Origin: Holophaga sp.
Lineage (GTDB): Bacteria > Acidobacteriota > Holophagae > Holophagales > Holophagaceae
NCBI GenBank assembly: GCA_030691225.1
Contig: JAUYES010000450.1
Location: 1 to 5,220, forward strand
Direction: 5' to 3'
Length of the DNA: 5,220 bases
Shown: positions 1 through 5,220 of the stretch, in pieces
Layout of the letters: each line of letters starts with the position of its first letter
Position numbering within the stretch: the stretch's first letter is position 1
Position numbers and translations under genes: made by a program
The notes under the pieces: generated by a model
Database searches by the model: none
Told to the model about the DNA's origin: nothing
What the model saw: only the letters and a program-made list of their open reading frames with translations

Positions 1-612
1 GACTAACCCGAAGAAGATTAGTGAAACCACATGCTCACCCGCGATGTTCCCGAACAAGCGCAGGGAGTGGCTAAGGATGCGGGAGAGCAGTCCCAGGATT
101 TCAAGGGGCCACATCAACCACCACAGGAACCATACCGGGCCAGCGAAGTGCCCCAAATAGCGCAGGAAGCCTTGAGACTTCATGCCGTGGAAGTTGTAAT
201 AGAAAAACACCACAAGCGCACAGGCCAGAGTCACGTTCCAGTTGCCCGTAGCGCTTGGTAGTCCCGGAGCGAGCCCGAAGAGATTATTCAGCAGAATGAA
301 CAGCCCCAGTGTTCCAACCAAGGGCACGTAACGATCGGAATGGTGTGCGATATTATCCGCAACCAGACCTCGAACAAAACTGACCAGGAATTCCATTACC
401 TGCTGAAAGGGCCCTGGGATACGGGAAAGTTTCATGCGGGTAGCCAGCACCATCGCCACAATCACCAGGGCCGCCAGGGTCGAGGCAAACAGATGGTCAT
501 ACCGTTCAAGCACCGACAAAGCCTGCCCATGGGCGAAAGTTCCCCAAGGATGCCTAGCCAGGTGCAATAGATTAGTCAGCAGGGTCGCGAGGTACGAGGC
601 ATGGTGTTCCAT
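1..612 (-). CDS. atpB: F-type ATP synthase subunit a, N-terminal part (3' end outside window)
   Basis: Subunit a of Fo forms the two proton half-channels against the rotating c-ring in the inner membrane. The first 204 codons are present, open to the left edge with no stop. The ATG at 612 gives MEHHASYLATLL, and AAGGA lies six bases upstream (619-623). Visible elements are a first helix (about 45-58, LAALVIVAMVLAT), the conserved PGPFQQVMEFLVSFVRGLV segment (about 66-84), the NLFGL motif after a helix at 97-113, further hydrophobic helices around 128-137 and 157-175, and the signature LSHSLRLFGNIAGEHVV. Arg185 in this signature corresponds to the essential E. coli Arg210. Aligned without a gap, the position of E. 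coli Glu219 is His194, with Glu193 beside it. The final helix, which normally carries the partner residue, is outside the window. It follows atpI by 19 bases, as expected in an atp operon. Confidence 0.95.
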   Translation of the reverse strand, partial: MEHHASYLATLLTNLLHLARHPWGTFAHGQALSVLERYDHLFASTLAALVIVAMVLATRMKLSRIPGPFQQVMEFLVSFVRGLVADNIAHHSDRYVPLVGTLGLFILLNNLFGLAPGLPSATGNWNVTLACALVVFFYYNFHGMKSQGFLRYLGHFAGPVWFLWWLMWPLEILGLLSRILSHSLRLFGNIAGEHVVSLIFFGLV

Positions 613-618
613 CGTTCT

Positions 619-623
619 TCCTT
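619..623 (-). promoter_or_regulatory. Ribosome binding site for atpB
   Basis: The coding strand reads AAGGA, six bases before the ATG at 612, within the 19-base atpI-atpB spacer. It supports this start, which gives a normal hydrophilic N-terminus before the first helix. Confidence 0.7.
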
Positions 624-631
624 AGCGGCGT

Positions 632-1033
632 TCAGTCCGTGTCTTTCGATTCCGGCCGGAGAATGAGCCGTAAGGCCTCCAGTAGAATCGCCCCAACAAA
701 AAGCAAGATTCCTGTCGCCAGGGGGAGCGCCTCCCGGGGGAGGAAAGCCATCATCCCACGCAGCAGGAGGACGATCAATGTCAGCTTGAGAAGGCCCAAT
801 AGTCCGAAAAACCATCGACGTCGCACCGAAGGCGTGAGCATCCGGCCCACAACCCACCGGTGCAGGTACCAAAAGCCCAGACTGCCCAGGCCCCCAACTG
901 CGAAGGCCAGAGCGGCGCTACGCGAACGCGCCATCCAAGCCAAGGTTCCCAATGGCCAGAGCGCAAACATGAAGCGCCCCACCCAATCCAAATGGTGGCT
1001 GCCGGGATCCTCAGGCCTCTGGGTCACGGTCAT
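632..1033 (-). CDS. atpI: ATP synthase subunit I-like membrane protein
   Basis: The product is about 133 residues with four predicted membrane helices (roughly 19-35, 40-60, 74-95 and 102-124) and short charged ends. The last two helices, LLKLTLIVLLLRGMM and LPLATGILLFVGAILLEALRLIL, resemble ATP synthase I-chain proteins. The position between atpZ and atpB is where atpI normally sits. Family members are thought to assist assembly of the c-ring; the sequence is poorly conserved, so the call leans on topology and context. The start is uncertain. An AGGAGG at 1037-1042 lies three bases before ATG 1033, which is short, and nine bases before an in-frame GTG at 1027, which is better spaced. A farther ATG at 1051 precedes this site. 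All options overlap the 3' end of atpZ. The gene ends in TGA, 19 bases before atpB. Confidence 0.75.
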   Translation of the reverse strand: MTVTQRPEDPGSHHLDWVGRFMFALWPLGTLAWMARSRSAALAFAVGGLGSLGFWYLHRWVVGRMLTPSVRRRWFFGLLGLLKLTLIVLLLRGMMAFLPREALPLATGILLFVGAILLEALRLILRPESKDTD

Positions 1034-1307
1034 CGCCCTCCTGGGGACCATGGGTGGGCGGCGGAGGTGGGTCCATGCGATCGAGGCGGAGGGTCACCTT
1101 GTACAGTTCCCAGAAACCCGTAGCAATACCAAGGGCCAAGCCAAGGTATTGGCCTAGTTTGGGATGGCCCATAAGCCCGCCAATCCAGCGGCCAAGAAAA
1201 TACCCCAGGACGATGGCGATGGGAAAGACCATTCCAAGGGACATCAGCTCCCCCCAGAGCGCACGCTCTTGGGGGTTTGCGTCTTTGGATTTAGGACGAA
1301 ATAACAT
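1011..1307 (-). CDS. atpZ: AtpZ/AtpI-family small membrane protein (F0F1 ATPase gene-1 type)
   Basis: This 98-residue protein has two membrane helices (about 22-42 and 51-72) separated by a short GHPKLGQ turn. The pattern GYFLGRWIGG, then LGLALGIATGFWELYKV, is that of the ATPase gene-1/AtpZ family, usually encoded at the head of ATP synthase operons. Known or proposed family roles are helping c-ring assembly and, together with AtpI, Mg2+/Ca2+ transport; neither can be shown from sequence alone. The tail is hydrophilic with a run of five prolines and several acidic residues. The start is the ATG at 1307, sharing TGATG with the nuoN stop. I see no Shine-Dalgarno there, so translation is probably coupled to nuoN. 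A longer version from a TTG at 1334 would add nine residues inside nuoN and also lacks a ribosome site. It ends in TGA inside the start region of the next gene. Confidence 0.82.
   Translation of the reverse strand: MLFRPKSKDANPQERALWGELMSLGMVFPIAIVLGYFLGRWIGGLMGHPKLGQYLGLALGIATGFWELYKVTLRLDRMDPPPPPTHGPQEGDDRDPEA
1037..1042 (-). promoter_or_regulatory. Ribosome binding site for the atpI-like gene
   Basis: The coding strand reads AGGAGG, then GCG, then ATG at 1033. A GTG two codons further on (1027) would have nine-base spacing. The site lies inside the atpZ 3' end and excludes ATG 1051 as the start it serves. Confidence 0.65.
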
Positions 1308-2773
1308 CAGCCCAGAACGATTCGGGAAGTCCAATCAAGGAGCTTAAAGCCGAAGAAGGTACCCACCAGAATCAGGGCGCATGTCACGGTGAGCACGAAA
1401 GTGAACGCCACACTAAGGGGTTTTACTTCGCCGTCGGTCGCTGGCTCCTTGAAATACATGGTGGCAACAACATTCAGGTAGTAATAGGCAGCAACAGCGC
1501 TCGTTAGGAGGGCGATGACCGTCAGGGTCGTGTAGCCCTGCTCCATGGCCAACTTGAAGAGGTAGAACTTGCTGAAGAAACCTAGCAGCGGTGGGATTCC
1601 CGCCAAGCTGAGCAAGAAAACCATCATGGCAAAAGCCAGCATCGGCTGACGCTTGGCAAGGCCACGGAAATCGTCGATGCGCTCCCCTTCGCCCTTGCCC
1701 TGTAGGTAGATGATCACGGCGAAGGCGCCGCTCTGCATAACGAGGTAGGTGAGCATGTAGAGCCAAATGGCTTGGGCACCGGCCTGAACATCACCGCTCA
1801 AAACCCCCAGCAACATGTAACCCACGTGAGCAATCGAGCTATAGGCAAGCAGGCGCTTCATGCTCTGCTGGCGCAAAGCCGCCACGTTGCCAAGCACCAT
1901 GCTGGCTCCGGCAATGAAGGTGAGCGGCATGATCCAATCGGGTGCAACGCCATGGAATCCGGTGCCAAAAACACGAACAAAGGCAGCCAGGGCTGCGGCT
2001 TTGGGGGCCATGGACATAAATGCCGTGATGGGGGTGGGAGCACCTTCATAGGCGTCGGGACTCCACATGTGGAAGGGCACCGCTGCCACTTTGAACGCAA
2101 AACCAACCAGCACCATTAGCACCCCTGCAAAAACCAACAGGCTGCCATTGGAACTGACCAGAGCGAGCTTTTCGTTTAGTTCCGCCAGATTCGTGGTGGT
2201 ACCGCCCGTGGCGGCGAAGAGCAGGCTGATCCCATAAAGCAGAATTCCACTCGAGAAGGCGCCCAACAGGAAATACTTCATGCCCGCTTCAATGCTGCGT
2301 TCCTGGGTTCGGAAGTAGGCCACCAGGATATAGATGCAAAGGGCCATCAATTCCAGGCTGAAGTACATCGAAACCAGATCCGTGGCACCCACTAGCAACA
2401 TCATGCCGGCGATGGAGAAAAGGAGCAGGGCGTAGTACTCAACCGTCTGTTCTCGAAGCGCATTCAACTGTGGCTGACTCAGCACAATAGTGATGAGGCC
2501 AGCGACCACACAAAGGAACTGGAAGCCCTTGGTGAGACCATCCACCCGGAACATGCCCGAGAAACCAACGCCTGACGCAGTCAACATGGCGATCACACCC
2601 GCTACCGCCAGCACTAAAAATGCCACGTAGGACCAGGTTCGCTTGTTGCCGCGCCCCACGAAGAGATCGCCGGGCCAAAGCATGAGGGTCGCTGCAAAGA
2701 CCAGAAACAGCGGTCCGTAGAGATAGGGGAGGTCCCTGGTCAGGGCCTCCAGCAGGCTCTGGGCGAAGGGCAT
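1307..2773 (-). CDS. nuoN: NADH-quinone oxidoreductase subunit N
   Basis: NuoN is the third antiporter-like membrane subunit of complex I and lies closest to the quinone-side module in the membrane arm. The 488-residue product is the usual length (E. coli about 485) and is almost entirely hydrophobic helices. The expected pump residues are visible: E141 in the SLELMAL helix, K166 in MKYFLLG, K228 in AFKVAAVPFHMWSPDAYEGA, K258, the SMKRLLAYSSIAH loop with K306 and H316, and K402 in GFFSKFYLF. A Lys rather than Glu in the last of these helices is the normal NuoN signature and separates it from NuoM and NuoL. The start ATG overlaps the nuoM stop by one base (TGATG), and a strong GGAGG lies six bases upstream (2780-2784). 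It ends in TGA, which overlaps the next start. Nothing in it looks damaged. Confidence 0.97.
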   Translation of the reverse strand: MPFAQSLLEALTRDLPYLYGPLFLVFAATLMLWPGDLFVGRGNKRTWSYVAFLVLAVAGVIAMLTASGVGFSGMFRVDGLTKGFQFLCVVAGLITIVLSQPQLNALREQTVEYYALLLFSIAGMMLLVGATDLVSMYFSLELMALCIYILVAYFRTQERSIEAGMKYFLLGAFSSGILLYGISLLFAATGGTTTNLAELNEKLALVSSNGSLLVFAGVLMVLVGFAFKVAAVPFHMWSPDAYEGAPTPITAFMSMAPKAAALAAFVRVFGTGFHGVAPDWIMPLTFIAGASMVLGNVAALRQQSMKRLLAYSSIAHVGYMLLGVLSGDVQAGAQAIWLYMLTYLVMQSGAFAVIIYLQGKGEGERIDDFRGLAKRQPMLAFAMMVFLLSLAGIPPLLGFFSKFYLFKLAMEQGYTTLTVIALLTSAVAAYYYLNVVATMYFKEPATDGEVKPLSVAFTFVLTVTCALILVGTFFGFKLLDWTSRIVLG

Positions 2774-4428
2774 CAGTGACCTCCGTTGGCTTCGCCGCTA
2801 GGAGCAGCATGGCCCTCGGTAGCGTGTACTTGTGCAGCCGGTGCAGTCGGCGCAGTCTTGCCACTCATCCCAACGCGTGCTGCTGCCTTGTTGCGGGTTT
2901 CTAGTTCTTGCGCCTTGAAGTAGTTGGGATCGATCTGGGTCACTAGTTTTTCGATGGGCTTTTCCAGCACCTTCATGAGGGGCTTAGGCCAGAGGCCGAT
3001 CCAGAAGGCAGCCACAATCAGTGGCGTAAAATAGGCGATCTCGCGAGCGTTTAAGTCGGCCATCTTGGCATTGGTTTCGCTGATGGGCCCAAACATGACG
3101 CGCTGGTAGAGCCACAGCATGTAAGCCGCGCCCAAGATGATGCCGGTGGTGGCAACCACGGCCCACCAGGGATTCGCCTGGAAGGCACCCATCAGAATGG
3201 CTACCTCACCGATGAACCCGTTGAGGCCCGGCAGACCAATGGAGCTCATGGTCATGATCATGAAGATGGTGGCGTAGATCGGCATGGTCTTCGACAAGCC
3301 GCCGAAGTCCGCAATCTGACGCGTGTGGCGACGCTCGTACACAATGCCCACGATGAGGAAGAGCGCCGAAGTCGAGATGCCGTGATTGATCATCTGGAAC
3401 ATACCGCCCATGATCCCGTTAGGGTTCATGGCGAAGAGGCCCAGCATGCACAGAGCCAAATGACTCACGGAGCTATAGGCTACAAGCTTCTTCATGTCCT
3501 TCTGAATCATGGCCACCAGGGCACCGTAGATGACGCCGATGATGGTCAGGGCCAGGAAATAGGGCATCAGGGTTTTCGTGGCATCCGGCACGATCGGCAG
3601 CAGAAACCGCACGAAACCGTAAGTGCCCATCTTCAGCAGAATGCCGGCCAGAATCACGGAACCCGCCGTGGGCGCCTGCACGTGCGCATCCGGCAACCAC
3701 GTGTGGAAGGGGAACATCGGCACCTTAATGGCGAAGCCCACGAAGAAGGCCAGGGCCAGGAGGATCTGGAAGTTCTTGGTCTGCTGGGCAATGATCGGAG
3801 CCATCGCTTGGAAGCTCTCAATGGAGAAGCTAGGCGTCATGCCCACCTTCTTCTGCAAGAAGTAAACGGCCAGGATGCCCACGAGCATCAACACAGAGCC
3901 GGTCAAAGTGTAGAGAAAGAGCTTGATGGCGGCGTAGAGCTTCTGCGGCCCGCCCCAGATGGCGATGAGGAAATACATCGGCACCAGCATCAGCTCCCAG
4001 AACAGGTAGAAGAGGAATACGTCCTGGCAGATGAAGACGCCCAGCATCGCGGTCTGGAGAACCAGCAGCCAGACGTAATATTCCTAATGTCGCTCCTCGA
4101 TGGAGCTAAAAGAACACCACACAGCAATGAAGCCGATGAAGGTGGTGAGCAGGAAGAGCACCAGGCTGATGCCATCCATGCCGATGGCGAACTTCACGCC
4201 CAGGCTGGGAATCCAGTCAGCGGAGAAGGCCCACTGCACCGCCGAGCTGGCGCGGTCGTACTGGAACCAAAGGGGCACGCTGATCGCAAAGTCGATTAGC
4301 GCTATGACCAAGGCGCCGATCTCAAAGACGCGGCGTTTCTCCTTGGGGACGAGTAGTAACCCCAAGGCCCCAAGGAGGGGGAAGAAGGTGACCCAAAGGG
4401 GTAGGTTCAGGTACCAGGGGGCAGTCAT
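2773..4428 (-). CDS. nuoM: NADH-quinone oxidoreductase subunit M, interrupted by an in-frame TAG at codon 115
   Basis: NuoM is the middle antiporter-like proton-pumping subunit of complex I. Ignoring the TAG, the frame encodes 551 positions. The ATG at 4428 is chosen because GGAG lies 5 bases upstream and the protein then starts MTAPWYLNLPLW; a TTG 13 codons upstream has no ribosome site. Residues 1-114 hold about three membrane helices and end IEERH. TAG (4084-4086) follows, and the same frame resumes EYYVWLLVLQTAMLGVFICQ. Residues matching the E. coli functional set at a constant +1 offset are present: E145 (FWELMLVPM), K235 (AIKVPMFPFHTWLPDAH), K266, H323, H349 and E408 (GFIGEVAIL). After the last helix comes an Ala/His-rich tail of about 46 residues that E. 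coli NuoM (about 509 residues) lacks. The ATG at 4047 has no ribosome site, so independent translation of the rest is doubtful. The gene ends in TGA overlapping the nuoN start. Readthrough, suppression, a recent mutation or a sequence error could explain the TAG. Confidence 0.95.
4084..4086 (-). other. nuoM: In-frame amber (TAG) codon inside nuoM
   Basis: On the coding strand the codons read CGA CAT TAG GAA TAT TAC. No frame change occurs: both sides are in the same frame and together give a continuous NuoM. It sits between the third predicted membrane helix and the next one, just after the IEERH segment. As I recall the family, many relatives carry Lys here (an RVKEYY-like segment), so a single AAG-to-TAG or CAG-to-TAG change would produce it. 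The observed codon is certain from the given sequence; its origin is not. Confidence 0.97.
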
Positions 4429-4490
4429 GGGAACTCCATAGACATCAAAGGCGTGCAAAAAAGACAACCATCAAAGACAAAAGAAGCGAA
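4429..4490 (-). other. Short nuoL-nuoM spacer
   Basis: This 62-base spacer is the only real intergenic gap in the window. Apart from the nuoM ribosome site I see no stem-loop followed by a T-run, no promoter pair and no credible small gene. An ATG at 4471 opens only eight codons and has no ribosome site. The spacer looks like an ordinary intra-operon gap. Confidence 0.6.
4434..4437 (-). promoter_or_regulatory. Ribosome binding site deciding the nuoM start
   Basis: The coding strand reads GGAG followed by five bases (TTCCC) and then ATG at 4428. No comparable site precedes the in-frame TTG at 4467, so the ATG is preferred. Confidence 0.7.
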
Positions 4491-5220
4491 TCAGGCCAGG
4501 AACTTCCAAAAGGCAAAGACCAGGAAGCCAAGGAACATCACGAAGGCGTAGTTCTGCACGCGGCCACTCTGGAGCTTGCGGAACCCCCCAGAACATTGCT
4601 GAAGCAGCCAAGCTACAAAATTCACTAGTCCATCTACGATCTTGGCGTCGAACCAATGGCAGATATGGGCCCAGACCAGCGTGAATCGAGCCGCTCCGTT
4701 GACCACGCCATCCACCGCCCAGACATCGAAGGCCCAGAGCTGAGCCCCTAGCTGTTTGCAGGGACGAATGAAGGCCATCTCGTAGAACTCGTCGACAAAA
4801 TATTTGTTGTGGACCCACCGGAAAACACCGGGAAAGCGATTCACAAAGGCCTTCGCCTTAGACCAGGTGGGATCCATCTTGTAGAACCACCAGGCCAACA
4901 GCATGGCGCCTGGAGCCCAGACCAAGGTCGCCCAGGCCATGAGGCCGTACTCAATGGCGGGAGCCGCTTCGTGAGAAGCGTGCACGGGGGCCGCCTGGTA
5001 CAGCAAGGGGCCAATCCATTCAGAGAAGTGAGCGCCGCCAATCCAGTGCAGGCTATGTGGAATGTTTAAGAAACCACCGACCAGAGCCAGAATCGCCAAG
5101 ATGAAGACTGGCAGCCACATATTCCAGACCACCTCCTTCGGCCCTGAATCGTGACCCGTGTGGACTGGTGCATGCTTGTGATCATCGTGTCCGTGCGCAT
5201 CGACAGCATGATCATCGTGC
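4491..5220 (-). CDS. nuoL: NADH-quinone oxidoreductase subunit L, C-terminal part (5' end outside window)
   Basis: This is the distal antiporter-like membrane subunit of complex I, which takes part in proton pumping coupled to NADH:quinone oxidation. Only the last 242 codons are present. The frame is open to the right edge (first whole codon at 5219) and ends in TGA at 4491-4493. It begins with a 29-residue His/Asp-rich hydrophilic loop containing eight His. A membrane segment follows (WLPVFILAILALVGGF), then the stretch after it (IPHSLHWIGG), which I take as typical of late NuoL. Next come another hydrophobic helix, a region corresponding to the long lateral amphipathic helix (about residues 95-185 of the fragment), and a last transmembrane helix beginning RVQNYAFVMFLG. 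The core antiporter motifs lie outside the window. The identity rests on this C-terminal pattern and on nuoM and nuoN following directly. No internal start is needed, because the true start lies upstream of the window. Confidence 0.93.
   Translation of the reverse strand, partial: HDDHAVDAHGHDDHKHAPVHTGHDSGPKEVVWNMWLPVFILAILALVGGFLNIPHSLHWIGGAHFSEWIGPLLYQAAPVHASHEAAPAIEYGLMAWATLVWAPGAMLLAWWFYKMDPTWSKAKAFVNRFPGVFRWVHNKYFVDEFYEMAFIRPCKQLGAQLWAFDVWAVDGVVNGAARFTLVWAHICHWFDAKIVDGLVNFVAWLLQQCSGGFRKLQSGRVQNYAFVMFLGFLVFAFWKFLA

Noticed and set aside
730..743. Inverted repeat CCTCCCGGGGGAGG as a possible terminator or regulatory hairpin
   Set aside because: It is inside the atpI-like coding region, has almost no loop and no T-run after it, and is explained by the codons for Pro-Arg-Glu-Ala.
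639..1157. A 172-codon plus-strand frame
   Set aside because: It is Arg/Pro/Ser-rich and antisense to the atpI and atpZ-like genes, which have family-like membrane topology and ribosome sites. I treat it as a shadow frame.
2773..4047. The downstream nuoM part as an independent gene starting at ATG 4047
   Set aside because: No ribosome site precedes this ATG, and it would omit the first three helices plus 12 family-like residues (EYYVWLLVLQTA) that are still encoded just upstream in the same frame.
3325..4299. A 324-codon open frame on the plus strand, His/Glu/Gln-rich
   Set aside because: It lies wholly antisense to nuoM, has low-complexity polar composition typical of the reverse complement of a membrane-protein gene, and resembles no family I know.
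4429..4490. Possible terminator or small gene in the nuoL-nuoM gap
   Set aside because: There is no stem-loop, and the only ATG frame is eight codons long without a ribosome site.

Overview
All genes in this window lie on the minus strand and encode parts of the respiratory chain of a Gram-negative-type bacterium. Read in the direction of transcription (right to left), the order is nuoL (3' part), nuoM, nuoN, atpZ-like gene, atpI-like gene and atpB (5' part). The first three are the large proton-pumping membrane subunits of NADH:quinone oxidoreductase (complex I). The last three open the Fo part of an F-type ATP synthase operon. One polycistronic unit therefore appears to join the machine that builds the proton gradient to the machine that spends it.

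Layout: 4491-5220 is the last 242 codons of nuoL, beginning in a His/Asp-rich loop. A 62-base gap with no recognisable gene separates it from nuoM (2773-4428). nuoM is complete apart from an in-frame TAG at 4084-4086 (codon 115). The reading frame and all expected key residues continue intact on both sides of that codon. nuoN (1307-2773) overlaps nuoM by one base (TGATG), and the atpZ-like gene (1011-1307) overlaps nuoN in the same way. The atpI-like gene (632-1033) overlaps atpZ, and atpB starts at 612 and runs off the left edge. No stretch over 300 bases lacks a gene. I see no promoter, terminator, RNA gene, mobile element or CRISPR array.

Organism: the moderately GC-rich sequence, the protein style of NuoM and NuoN, and the atpZ-atpI-atpB order suggest Acidobacteriota (perhaps the Holophaga/Geothrix side) or a deltaproteobacterium-like lineage. 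This is an impression from memory, not a search result, and is held with low confidence.

This is mostly core metabolism. The most notable points are the amber codon inside an otherwise well-preserved nuoM and the tight nuoN-atpZ junction. I found no evidence of a wholly new system.
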